Both the position numbers and the translations under genes were made by a program. From Mimachlamys varia (lineage: Eukaryota; Mollusca; Bivalvia; Pectinida; Pectinidae): a DNA stretch of 64,000 bases. Shown piece after piece: positions 48,820 to 58,990 of this stretch (its first letter is position 1; every line of letters begins with the position of its first letter). The DNA is taken from assembly GCA_947623455.1 (NCBI GenBank), contig OX392535.1:36046688-36110687 (forward strand). The letters are read 5' to 3'. The notes below the pieces were generated by a model. That model had not been told where the DNA came from, did not search any database, and saw only the letters and a list, made by a program, of their open reading frames with translations.

Positions 48820-49172
48820 GTGGCACGGTGGTCTAGTGGAAGGACAAAGGGCGTGTGACCGAAGGGTTGCGAGTCCGAGCCCAGTCACGCATTTGTGTTG
48901 TATCCTTGAGTCTTTACTCTGCTTGTTCCAGTCTACTCAGCTGTAAATGAGTACGTGGTTGAGTAGTGCTAGAAATTGTAGAATGCTAACTGTGAGCGCC
49001 GAAACGGCAGCACCGTTTGCATGCCCCCAAGGGAGTCGAGAACAAAAACGATATTGGCTGGTTGCTAAGGCCCTATAACCACGGATAATAATTTGTGAAC
49101 CGCTTTGAGACGTCCTTTAAGGTCGTGATAAAGCGGTAGATAAGAACCTGGAATTGTTATCATTGTTATCAG
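48820..49172 (+). mobile_element. SINE C, near full length
   Basis: tRNA-derived head with A box 'tggtctagtgg' and B box 'gcgagtccgagccc'. Then comes a conserved central domain ('tactcagctgtaaatgagta') and a 3' end with 'gaaccgctttgagacg' and 'gataaagcggtagataag', followed by an ATT/GTTATC-rich tail. The central 'cagctgtaaatg.gtac' motif is, from memory, that of metazoan conserved-domain SINEs (Meta/CORE-type). It sits between the PHD exon and the SWIM exon. Confidence 0.8.
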
Positions 49173-49291
49173 CATTATAGTGTCAACCTACTAGCATTTC
49201 ACATTTCAATAGGTGTCAGCCCAATACATTTTATATGTGCTTTTAGTTAAATGTGTTATTTAAATTACTTTTAAACAATGCCAGTGTTATT

Positions 49292-49491
49292 TTAAAACTC
49301 TTTGTCATTTAAAAATTCATACATGGATGTTTTCTTATAAGGCACTGTTCAAGCCCATTGTAGCAGATGCAAGCAAATAATTGTTCTTATGTTGACCATG
49401 ATATGTGAAATTGTCTTGTTTTAAATATACAAATAAACAATTGCTGGTCATAAATTTCAATTGTATGTATTTGGTGTGCAAGTAAAATTAA
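49292..49491 (+). repeat. Direct duplication, left copy (about 200 bp)
   Basis: 'ttaaaactctttgtcattt' to 'gtgcaagtaaaattaa'. The same block, diverged, follows at 49868-50072 ('ttaaaactctttgtcattt' to 'gcgcaagtaaaaaat'). The M1 copy lies exactly between them. Confidence 0.8.
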
Positions 49492-49871
49492 AGGCCCAAT
49501 ATACGTAGCTTTCGGCAAAACTTGAAGCGAAAATCAAGCTGAATAACTTTTATATTTATGGATATAGTTAAGATTAACTTGTATCAGCAATATTCAAGAT
49601 GAATTCTTACGCGGTTACCTGTACAGCAGCAGTTGAAGATCGGTATTTGTAAACATACGTTAATTTTGAACAGTCTTCTAACTTCGGCTTGTTGTTGAAT
49701 TGGGCCCCGACAGTATTATTTTCAATTCTTTGTATTTTTTCTGTTAAGAGCTTCTTGTTAGTTCAGGATTATTTCGTTTTAAGATTATTTTTGCATGGTT
49801 ATTAACTTTTTGTTTTAGAATTTTTCAGAATCACGAAAAATGTCCTGAAGTTCCGTGTATTGGACCTTTAA
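49488..49871 (+). mobile_element. M1 MITE copy 5
   Basis: TTAA at 49488-49491 and 49868-49871. Termini are AGGCCCAATATACGTAGC and the inverse of AGGTCCAATACACGG. Plus orientation, internal blocks complete. Confidence 0.85.
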
Positions 49872-50072
49872 AACTCTTTGTCATTTATAAATTCATAAAT
49901 GTAGGTTATCTAATAATTATAAGGCACTATTTAAACCCATTGTAGCAGATGTAAGCTTATAATTGTTCATATTTTGACATGTGAAATTGTCATGTTATAT
50001 ATATATAAATGAAAAAATGGCTTGTCATTTTTGAATTAAATTTCAATTGTATGTATTGAATGCGCAAGTAAA
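49868..50072 (+). repeat. Direct duplication, right copy
   Basis: Counterpart of 49292-49491, sharing 'aaggcact.ttcaa.cccattgtagcaga' and 'atttcaattgtatgtatt' words. Confidence 0.8.
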
Positions 50073-50167
50073 AAATAATACTTTCCACCAGAATGAGTAA
50101 GTGTAAAGATAATAACACGTTGCATTGAATTTTACATGGTTTTCATGATTCATTTTTATATTGGCAG

Positions 50168-51940
50168 GATTGCTCGGATTTCAAGGACGAGTTGCTCCAA
50201 AAGATAGATGGAATGACAGTTTTCCTGTGTCAGACATAGACGAGTCTGTAATTTATAAATTTAAAAGCTTTGTCAACCAAGCCCCATAGGGTAAAGGGTT
50301 GGAATCTTTTCCACGAAGGAAGGGTAACTGGCCTTCGTAGCAACAAGACCAACATCCAGCTATTCTTCACAGGTCAGTATCAGGCAGCCATGAGACAACA
50401 ATCATATACAGTGTACGTATGTCTGAAAGATGGTGGAGCGAAGCTTAAGTTGGCAACCTGTTCCTTTCCAGCAGGCATAGACGGTGCTTGCAAGCGTCTT
50501 GTGGCCACGTTGTACACCATTGTGGAGATTTATTCCGCTAGGATGACAGAAACATCCCTGATGTTTAAACCTGCACCGAAAAGTTACAGATTTGGCCTGT
50601 GCGAAACCCACTTCTAGATGAGCCTCTCCTGTTCAGTGATATCCAGTTTGTGAAGCATGATCCTCTGATACCAGTTAAAAAGGGCCTTGCTTTTATTGTT
50701 ACGACCCACAATCCTGTGCCAGTTTTGGGAAAACGTGTCACAGACAAACTGGAAAAACTGGTCAACGTGTATGATGCTTCAGGAATCCAATTACCCATCT
50801 TAGACACCATCAGAAGCTGGAATAACTGGTCAACGTGTATGATGCTTCATGAATCCAATTACCCATCTTAGACACATCAGAAGCTGGAATAACTGGTCAA
50901 CGTGTATGATGCTTCAGGAATCCAACTTCCCATCTTAGACACCATCAGAAGCTGGAAAAACTGGTCAACGTGTATGATGCTTCAGGAATCCAATTACCCA
51001 TCTTAGACACCATCAGAAGCTGGAAAAACTGGTCAACGTGTATGATGCTTCAGGAATCCAATTACCCATCTTAGACACCATCAGAAGTAAGAAATATATA
51101 CCAGTTGTTCCTAGGCAACAATCAGATGCTGAGCTCTCCTGTGAACTGTTTGACTCCGTCATGAAATTAGACATTTCATTTGATACAGATTCGTTCTTGG
51201 AAAAGACAACTGCTCATAAGCGAAAATATAATACTAACATTGTAGATGTGAACCCAAGTATGGAACAGTTCATCGAAAAGAACACTCGTCTTCAGAGTAA
51301 GTCAGCTTTCTGGTTTGAACAAAGACAATATAGATTGACCTCTTCCATTCATGGAACGTTCTGTCGTATGCACACAAAAACTAACCATGTGAAGACATTT
51401 TCCGACAAGAGGCGTGTTTTCACAACAAAGAGTGTTCGACACGGTATAAACTATGAGAGTGTATCATTTGCTAAGAACCTAGAATAAGATAGAGTATATG
51501 AGCTGTTCTGTTGAACTAGTAGTCAACCCTGCCATTCCATGTATTGTTGTGTCACCTGATAGACTTGTTAAAGAACAAGATAAACTGAAACTCGTTGAAG
51601 TAAAGTGTCCCGTTTCAATATTTGAAAAGAAAATTAAAATATTGAACCATATGAAAGACCGAAACTTTTACCTTGAGACTGTGAACGGGAAAGTGACATT
51701 GAAAAAAACCCCACTTGACTATATAGCTAGTATTACACTAAATTCAGGGACAGCTGGCTGTGACCCGGATCTGTTCGTGTGACCACGTGGTCTTTGTGCC
51801 TCCCTATGACATGATCATTGTGACTGTCGACAGTTGGCTCACGTTTACTAAGACAGTCTGGTGCCATATTTTGTACAGGAACTTCAAAATGTGCATGTCT
51901 AAACCACTCGATTCCTTGCGTTTTTTTTTTTTGCTGAATA
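50168..51940 (+). pseudogene. SWIM + YqaJ-type nuclease gene relic
   Basis: It begins after a good acceptor (pyrimidine-rich, ...TTGGCAG, 50167). One frame gives ESVIYKFKSFVNQAP and a stop; the next gives KGWNLFHEGRV, then YTVYVCLKDG, then KLATCSFPAGIDGACKRLVA. That is a SWIM zinc finger (CxC...CxH), with Phe for the second Cys and Arg for the His. After the 68-bp repeats, another frame reads a helix with TRLQSKSAFWFEQRQYRLTS and RHGINYES. Then, after a stop (51485-51487), come SPDRL and LVEVKCPVSIF, the PD-(D/E)xK nuclease signature of the YqaJ exonuclease fold. DLFV ends at a stop, and VVFVPPYDMIIV continues in a shifted frame. Many invertebrates carry large families of such proteins, often transposon-associated. 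Several frameshifts and lost zinc ligands make this copy non-functional. Confidence 0.7.
50748..51086 (+). repeat. Five tandem copies of a 68-bp exon segment
   Basis: Copies end at 50815, 50882, 50950, 51018 and 51086. The second is 67 bp (one C missing in 'gacaccatc') and copies 4 and 5 are identical by eye. Each encodes, in one frame, KLVNVYDASGIQLPILDTIR. As 68 is not a multiple of three, every extra copy shifts the frame. The upstream protein frame enters copy 1 and the downstream frame leaves copy 5. Confidence 0.95.
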
Positions 51941-52066
51941 TTGACTTTAAAAAGTAAGACAGAATTGCCTTATGCCGGAAGTACCTTATAGAGGATTATA
52001 TGCTACATTATCAAGTATAAAGTAAGATATAATACTAATAAGTCAGATAGTTTAAACTGATTATAA

Positions 52067-52581
52067 GGATTGAAAGTCATTTTTTTAACTTTCATAGTGC
52101 TATGAAAGGTCAGCCGTTACATCCATATTGAATGAAGCCCGCTAGGGCTTCAGGCTGAATATGGATGTAACGGCTGACCTTTCATAGCACTATGAAAGTT
52201 TAAAAAAATGACTTTCAAAAATCCATATATTTACATTTTTACTATAGAACAATTGCTTAACTTTATTGATATTTTTTCCAATTAATAGTTTATTACCTGT
52301 GTTTGTATATGTGTCGTCATTTAAACGACATGGACGGAACAGCCCAGCTTGAATAAAATTGGCGCCAATGATAATAATTAGTCATTTGAGCGTTTGACGC
52401 AAGGGCATTCTCCATGTTATTCGAAGCGGCGCGACAAGACTCTCGTTGAACAAGCTTGATCTATGACGTCATAATGAAATCACGTGCTAAGTCTCGAGAA
52501 CCATTGCTTTCATAGTTTTATAAAAGGCATTTTTGCTGGTAATGTTCATATAGTGGGTTGCAGCGCAAATGTAAATATATG
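52067..52581 (+). mobile_element. H1 element copy 2
   Basis: Same hairpin head (52067-52218, right arm with a small A insertion, 'actttcaaaaatcc') and the same body as 43448-43957. Here the 15-bp inverted ends of the body are exact: CATATATTTACATTT (from 52224) and AAATGTAAATATATG (to 52581). Confidence 0.8.
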
Positions 52582-52604
52582 CTTATATTTACACTTTCAA
52601 TTGG

Positions 52605-52935
52605 TTTTAATCAGATTGTCAGATAGCTATATATAGCTATGGGTTTGTTCATGTACTGTACATAGAGGATCTTTCACGAGTGTCGATGTAATATGGAATT
52701 TAAACAAGTTCATTAATTTCATATTAAATTATTTAAAGGGTTTAATAAACTCCATATTACATTGACACGAGAATAACATTATTGACGTCGCCAGTTTGAA
52801 GACGTCTCCGCACTATAATTACGTCATTATTTACCTGTAGTGACGTCATTTTTGCGGATATGGCGTCAAAACCTATTTCGATATGTAGGTGAGATATCTC
52901 CCTATATAGCTATTATAACTAAAATTAGAAAATAA
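52605..52935. mobile_element. Possible foldback element
   Basis: An inner inverted pair lies at 52675-52705 (cacgagtgtcgatgtaatat...) and 52738-52772 (...atattacattgacacgag). Outer 'atagctatatatagctat' (52624-52641) and 'ctatatagctatta' (52902-52915) are also inverted. GACGTC/TGACGTCA words lie between. The termini are uncertain. Confidence 0.4.
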
Positions 52936-52957
52936 GATGTCCATTTTTGGCGCTCCT

Positions 52958-53036
52958 GCATCGGCTCGAAATCGGCTTTGTGGCACTGAACGTAGATGTA
53001 CGATCGGCTCAAAATCGGCTCCGTGGCACAGAAGTG
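52958..53036. repeat. Short tandem duplication
   Basis: 'catcggctcgaaatcggct' + 'ttgtggcac' followed by 'gatcggctcaaaatcggct' + 'ccgtggcac': two units of about 38-40 bp. Confidence 0.75.
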
Positions 53037-53147
53037 GTTAAGCTTCTATTTATCACATCACATAACTTATATTGATGAGAAAATACACCGAAACTCTCCA
53101 ATTCATTCTCTATTTGAAACTTTTAAGAAAATTTTAATTATTTGCAT

Positions 53148-53450
53148 TCAAACGTCAGAGGAGTGTACCGTGGGTTTCAGGCGATGCACAGATATAAGCT
53201 TTTTATCAACCATTCTCCGCATTGAAGAGGACACCTCCCCCTGATTCTCGGAATGTGCGGAAGGCCTATCGTCCGAAATATTGTCAGCATTATTGTCAAT
53301 CTGACACCACATACATTTTGTAGGAATCCCTACCATCAGTGTGAAGTCGACCAAATATAACATGCATGTTTTCGGGTTCTTATGCACCGTATTATCATAT
53401 ATGAGCCGTACCACAAGTAACGAACAACACGACGCTGACAACTTTTCCAT
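53148..53450 (-). CDS. Uncharacterised 100-residue ORF with strong start context
   Basis: The ATG (53450, minus) sits in CCACCATGG, which is close to an ideal animal initiation context, and a TGACGTCA element lies about 57 bp upstream (53507-53514). The protein begins MEKLSASCCSLLVVRLIYD. It is mildly hydrophobic and cysteine-bearing at first (CCS, later CMWC), then becomes polar (SDDRPSAHSENQGEVSSSMR). No family is recognised. It ends in a normal stop without an obvious splice donor. It could be a small orphan gene, a first exon, or chance. The neighbours are a foldback element and a dead LINE, which lowers my confidence. Confidence 0.22.
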   Translation of the reverse strand: MEKLSASCCSLLVVRLIYDNTVHKNPKTCMLYLVDFTLMVGIPTKCMWCQIDNNADNISDDRPSAHSENQGEVSSSMRRMVDKKLISVHRLKPTVHSSDV

Positions 53451-53856
53451 GGTGGACAACGTCACGTTACTCGTTTTTCAAATTCAGCGGACATGCCTCC
53501 GCAGTATGACGTCATAAATACGCGATGTCATTTATAATGACGGACGGCAATTATTTCAAGTGTTATTTTAAAGCACCCTTACACAGAAATCGTAAAAGAA
53601 AGAAAAAAGTTTCAACATTTTCATAATAAAATCCTTGTTCGGTAACTGTTTTCCATGGACTATATATTTCCAGGTCGTCGTTCCAGGAGAAAGCATGTGA
53701 AATGTTTCCGTCTCTCGAAAACGGGCACACGCTACGGGCTGTTCTGTCAATTCAACATACCAGTGTTTCTTGGAGCTACAGTTTGTATCAATTTACGGTC
53801 GAAATTCTTTTTTCGAATATGGTTAGTAGTGGGAATGTAAATATAACTGTAATGCA
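53451..53856. other. No identified gene
   Basis: GC-richer near 53480-53560, with two CRE-like words. Short ORFs at 53568-53840 have no domain. Confidence 0.3.
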
Positions 53857-54815
53857 GTGGACGTTCATATCGTTCATAAGGATCTTTCCAATAAAGGTCT
53901 TAAAGCTTTGTTTGCAATTAAATCATCCTCCAAAGATATTGAATCATTTCCTTTTAAAACTCATTGTAAAATGTTTGATGCATTGGTTCAACCAATAGAC
54001 TCAAATATCTACTTGGGCAGTAAATAATGACAACAATCCTCTTATTGCTGAGGCACTAGATTTAAATGAAATGACTCATAATAATGGCACCCACAGTTGG
54101 TATTCTTTTATAAAGCATGTTTCAGAAACTTTCAATGTGCAAAATATTGAAGCAAGACATAGATCTTCAGAAAATTTAAACAAATCTAAAAAAAAAAAAT
54201 ATAAAATTTAGTGTCCTCAATAAACATCAACAAATATTCAGAGATAAAATGTCAACATTGAATGAAAACAATAAATTATTTCTTTATAAAAACATAAAAG
54301 GAGATTATAATAGGGAAACATATCTTGATAAAACTGATTTCAATCTAAGAAGGCTTTATACAAAATTTAGATTATGTGAACATTGCCTAGAAATATCAAG
54401 AGGCAGGTTAAAGAACATCCCCAAGGAACAAAGAATATGTAAAACATGTAATTTACTCGAGGACGAACTCCATTTCTTTTTCCACTGTCCAAAATATCAA
54501 TCTGCAAGACAAGAATACTTTTCCCAAATTAAAAGTTTATATGATTCTTCATTGAACGACCAGTTAAATTTCTAAAACATATTTACATCAAATAAAAAAA
54601 ATTAATTAATAAGTCATGCTTGTTTATTAAACAGTCATTAGAACTGAGGAAGATGGGCTAACAAACACTTTAATTTGTGAACTAAGTAATTGTTGTCTTT
54701 GTTGTCAATAATATTTGTTACTTCAACAATGGTATTGTTGTGTACAGTGTAAATAACCACCAAATTACTCATGTAATTATAACAGTGCTAATAAAATTGA
54801 ATTGAATTGAATTAT
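53857..54815 (+). pseudogene. 5'-truncated LINE: RT thumb and C-terminal CCHC tail
   Basis: From 53857 the frame reads SNKGLKALFAIKSSSKD, then KMFDALVQPI, the region downstream of the RT palm in Tx1/Nimb/I-like LINEs. The YGSEIW motif is damaged, with stops near 54026. It resumes with NNPLIAEALDLNEM and, from 54249, LRRLYTKFRLCEHCLEISRG and RICKTCNLLEDELHFFFHCP, the C-terminal C-x2-C...H...C zinc knuckle. A stop follows at 54572. After a 3' UTR of about 220 bp the copy ends in a TTGAA-type repeat (about 54793-54815). Truncation at the 5' end and an A-rich internal run (54188-54199) fit a dead insertion. Confidence 0.7.
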
Positions 54816-54850
54816 AACTCGAAACAGAATGTCTGAATAGTTGTACAAAT

Positions 54851-54924
54851 CACAGGGACTTGAGAATTTGTTACAGCTAGTTTTGGACCTAAAACTAGCT
54901 GTAACAAATTCTCAGGTCCCTGTG
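54851..54924. repeat. Perfect-type hairpin, 34-nt arms
   Basis: 'cacagggacttgagaattt' + 'gttacagctagtttt' pairs with 'aaaactagctgtaac' + 'aaattctcaggtccctgtg' around a 6-nt loop, with one mismatch. Half of it reappears at 60121-60155. It lies 250 bp upstream of the glutaredoxin start codon. Confidence 0.85.
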
Positions 54925-55173
54925 GTACAAATGTATACATTTGTCGTTTAAACAGTTTTCACTTGTGTTTATCATGATTGAGGAATACCTATCTACGTCT
55001 TTGTGAAACTTCAATTTATTCCATTGAAAAAAAAAACAAAGTCAATGTCATAATAATTATATTATATGAACCATTGTAATTCCGGTTACCGGTACCGCTT
55101 CCTATTATGAGTGGATTAGTCATTCCCCGGAAGTAGACTTTCGTCAATGTGACCCGTGACCCGTAACCGGCAG

Positions 55174-55476
55174 ATGAAAACCTCGGCAACCAGACAAATA
55201 TTTAGGCTACAGACATTGTTCCGAACACTTGCTGGACCGAACGTCGCTGCTAGATCAATCAATATGCCTAACAATAAGCTTACAGTGCAGGAAATTGAGG
55301 AAACAATTTCGAAAAACAAGGTTGTTGTGTATTCGAAATCCTACTGCCCGTATTGTAAAAAGGCTAAAGAAGCTCTGAAGGGCCAAGGTATTGATTTCAT
55401 GGCGATCGAGATAGAACATTTGGATAATATGGATGAAGTACAGGATTATTTTTTAAAAACAACAAAAGGAAGATCT
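55174..55476 (+). CDS. Glutaredoxin-fold protein, first coding exon (partial gene)
   Basis: Thiol-disulfide oxidoreductase of the dithiol glutaredoxin family, which reduces disulfides and glutathione mixed disulfides using glutathione. The exon encodes 101 residues. Residues 1-30 are rich in R, T, L and A with no acidic residue, like a mitochondrial presequence. The fold starts near residue 35. A strand VVVYSKSY leads to C58-P-Y-C61, the catalytic pair, followed by KKAKEAL. Later, EHLDNMDEVQDYFLKTTKGRS stops where the conserved cis-proline segment (VPRVFI) should begin. The donor TCT|GTAAGT at 55477 ends the exon in phase 0. A second in-frame ATG (55264, residue 31) could give a cytosolic form. 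I chose the ATG at 55174 because upstream in-frame codons lack another ATG. The cis-Pro and GG glutathione-binding exon is not visible downstream. An alternative is the N-terminal glutaredoxin domain of a thioredoxin-glutathione reductase. Confidence 0.85.
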
Positions 55477-56185
55477 GTAAGTATCCCTACCTACTGAAGT
55501 TTTGAGATGTCCGGGGTGATTTTTTTCAGTGTACACACAACATGGCCAGATTTCTAGTGAACCAAAGAAAACCTAACGTTAGTTTTAGTTCAGATATAAC
55601 TGTAGGCTCTACTGTAACATTTTTAATTGAAGAACTAATTGGTGCTTATACGTATACCAAGGACTAACGTAGTATAAACAGGTGTATCACTTCGTTGTAA
55701 CCATGACTATTTAATTATATAAACATTCAATGATTTACCAGAACCTGGGTGAAGAAATAGAACGCTTGAGAGTTGTTATCAGAGTTATTCCCCCTATCAT
55801 GCTCCATATCAGTAAAGAATATATGGAGTCATTTGTGAATACCTTTATTTTTACATTGATTAGTACTGCCTCACCACTTCTCAGAACTTGATTTGAAAGT
55901 GTAATGAAAGACTCGCTACATTTGAAAGAAAGATGAAATATTGAAAATCTGATGGTGCTCATTTATGTGCAATTTAATTGTTTTAAATAGATGTGTATTA
56001 GCTGCGTTATCATACCTCTAAACGATGAGACACTTTTTATATATTGCGTTGTTAGCCAATTTAACATAGCAGGCCGGATATTAGTACTAGATGTGTATAT
56101 ACGAGCAGGTTGATATGAGGTGAATATGAAGAATGGTGTGACACTCAGGCAGTTTCATTTGTGTGTCACTAGGGAATAGTTTAAT
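55477..56185 (+). other. Start of glutaredoxin intron 1
   Basis: Begins with GTAAGT. No exon or repeat recognised. The minus-strand ORF at 55735-55962 has no domain. Confidence 0.5.
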
Positions 56186-56262
56186 GGAAGTACCCTCGCC
56201 AAAAAGGAACTACGTACCACTAATCCACTTTTAGTTCCCTCTTCGCGAGGGTACTTTCCCAG
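56186..56262. repeat. Imperfect hairpin with repeated 'gtaccctcgc' words
   Basis: 'aagtaccctcgccaaaaagg' + 'aacta' pairs with 'tagttccctcttcgcgaggg' + 'tactt', with about four mismatches in 25 nt. Related words ('gagagtaccatcag', 'ggatactcccacca', 'ggataattccacca') continue to about 56340. Confidence 0.65.
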
Positions 56263-58754
56263 TTCTAGGAGAGTACCATCAGATCTAGGATACTCCCACC
56301 AAGTCGAGGATAATTCCACCAGCCCGGTGATATTACCTCTTTTTGCGGTGAAAGTACCCCTAGATTATCTGTACGTATATACCACGCTGTCGATCGACCG
56401 ACCATGCCCGTCGGCTGTAACGACAGCGAGTGCCTGTCAGTCTATTTATAGACCTGGTGACGGGTCCTGGCTTACCTGTGGTGATACACCATCACAATGT
56501 CTTTATTCATGTTATAAGTACACGATAAAAACCCAACGCTTTAATTTTTATTAACTTATTTCATTATGTCATATTAGACATCGATGAATTCAAGTGTGAT
56601 TAACAAACATTGAAAAGCGTTTGTTTATTTCGTTTACAGTCTGCATTATTTGCTTGAAAAGCTGTGAACAAATGTTTTGATTATTCTGAATTGAACCTTG
56701 CATTGCAGTCCGTCCCGTTACCTTGCACACTCTGAAGACGAAACGTTTAAATCATTCCATATGTGTATTGAAAGCTTACCTGTTGCAATTCGATTGATCA
56801 CTGAATTTAATCGCGTTACAGCCCGTGTATTAGCGGTATCTTGTCAGTTGTACGTTTGTCTAATTCCTATACACTATCATGTACATGAAAGGAGATTATT
56901 GCCGACAACATAAACAGCACTAATGTGGTGCTGATGGCCAGTTAACTAATGTGTGATAAAGCAACATTGAAAAGCATTTGTTTCATTGATATTCTTCGAT
57001 TTTTGTGTTAACAGTTTGTTTAGCACATTATTTTAGCGCAAGCACAGAAAAATATGAAATATGAGTTTAGCGTAGACATGAATTTAGCGCAGTTGGGAGT
57101 TTCAAATCATCGGCTTCACTTGTTCTACATCTAAGTAATTAAGTAACTAGGACCTAGTGAAGTGTATTTCCTTAAAATTATGTGCTAGTTGAAGTCGGTC
57201 TGTCGATGCCAGCTTTGTTAAGTACATCGGTAACCAGTATATCGACACTACCTTTCAAAATAGCACCTGGCAATGGCTTCCGTATATGTGTGTTATTTAT
57301 CCGTTGTAATAATAACCCCATCGGGCCTCATTAAAATTAGATGCAAAGTCCGGTTGTTTTCGTGTGATAAACAGACCGTACCGCTTCAACAAACATGGTG
57401 TTTTGACATGCTTTCATCTTGACCGTGTTGATTAACCTAATGATTAATTTGATTGTACACGCACATAATTATATAACAGCTGAGCATATCTACCAATAAT
57501 ACAGCAACAATGGTCCCAGGTGTTTATTTCATGGTCGGGTGGGCGCACCTCGAGCCATGCCATGTTTGCTAAGGTGAGACCGATTTACAGAAATATTTTG
57601 AGTATTTTGTAACCATTTCCGACAGATCCTGTATATATAGAATTCAGAGGATCGGTATTTAGACGTGTTTAACTACAGTAAGAAAGAAGAACCAATTCGT
57701 ACATAGACATTTACCCGTATCTAAAGAGGTTACTTGCACTTTACTGTAGTATAGACGTACAGTACTTTGTACATATTCAGTTTTAATTTCAAAATTTTAG
57801 CACTGTACATAAATTAAACTTAAAATTAAACTACCTCTAAAAAAAGACGCTTACAGTATTCTTAACCGACGTTCGCATTACAGTTCGGCCTATTATCTGG
57901 CACTATCTGAAACTTTATTAACATACAAATACTAAAATTTTATGTCAGTTGATTTGGCTGGTTCACGTCCCAGAAATAGGCCTTTGTTTATTAATTCTGG
58001 TACGAATGTTGAACAAGGCCTTGTCATTAAAATATTCTGAAAGAAAATGACCATTTTGTGGTAGCTTTATCTACATGAATTGTATAGGAGAACGGGTGTG
58101 TTTATAAACAAGAAAAGTGAATGAATTTGTTAATATCTCAAGTTTCAGGTGAAGCCGTATTATCAACGACATCGCGAATGGTCATATAATATATGCAAAG
58201 GGTTTGTTATGTGAAAAAAGAAAGGTCTACAATAAGCACATATTTATATATGAAGAACCAATTTAAAGTACCTCTTTATTGTGTATCACATGGTGATAGA
58301 TGGAGGTTCAAAAAGGCTTATAGTTCTTGTGCGTGTAGCGTTTTACCTCGCCAAGTAGAATGTATCTCAAATCTTGCTTCAACAATTTGTCGATTAATAC
58401 GCTAAGCGTTAAATTAGTTCAAGGAAATGGCGTTTAGTAGTAACCCGGATAATTGTAAAGAATGAGTCTCACAAGATGTTATTAACATTCTGCATACAAT
58501 AACTTATCATTGTATCGTTATAACATTTGGTCATGGGCTCATGGCAGGGACGTCCCTCTCACATAAACGTTCCTGGCATAACATATATATTTCTGTGTAC
58601 AGTACGTCATTTGTTTGTCAAGCTGTCTCTGAATGTGAATAACCAAGAATGATTGGTTGGTCTGAAACGTCAAACACAACAGCACAGCAGCCCTTGTGTC
58701 ATAATGGGCGGAGCTTACGCTATAGATGGTGTGTGTGCCATCAAATCAAGATCT
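56263..58754. other. No identified gene
   Basis: I looked for the next glutaredoxin exon (a VP.VFI..-GG pattern after an AG) and did not find it. The remainder is AT-rich and without known repeats. Confidence 0.4.
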
Positions 58755-58990
58755 GTTGAATAGATTTCCTAGTTTCAGCCCGGAAAAGTGATATTGTATT
58801 TCTGACTTCGTTTCCATGGTAACCAAAAAATATCGTAATTGAAATCTCACCAAGGGCAAAAGGAACACTTATTGTACTAGCCAAATATGTATACAAGGTT
58901 AGGCCGGTATCTGTTAAGCAGTTTTCAAGTTATAGTCAGGGAAAAGACCATTTGATGGACGATCGGACGCAAGGATACGGGGTCCAGTGA
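58755..58990. repeat. Possible decayed repeat ending in a GGACG-rich stretch
   Basis: 'ggcaaaaggaacacttatt', 'ttttcaagttatagtcagg' and 'atggacgatcggacgcaagg' resemble, from memory, a dispersed bivalve repeat that ends in ACGG-type sequence. There is no second copy in this window to confirm it. Confidence 0.25.

Noticed and set aside
48820..48895. A tRNA gene
   Set aside because: Same reason: it is the head of SINE C, which continues for 350 bp and recurs in part at 33.9 kb.
58193..58405. Second glutaredoxin exon (starts VPLYCV after some sequence)
   Set aside because: It lacks the VP.VFI...GG pattern, and the segment continues without glutaredoxin features.
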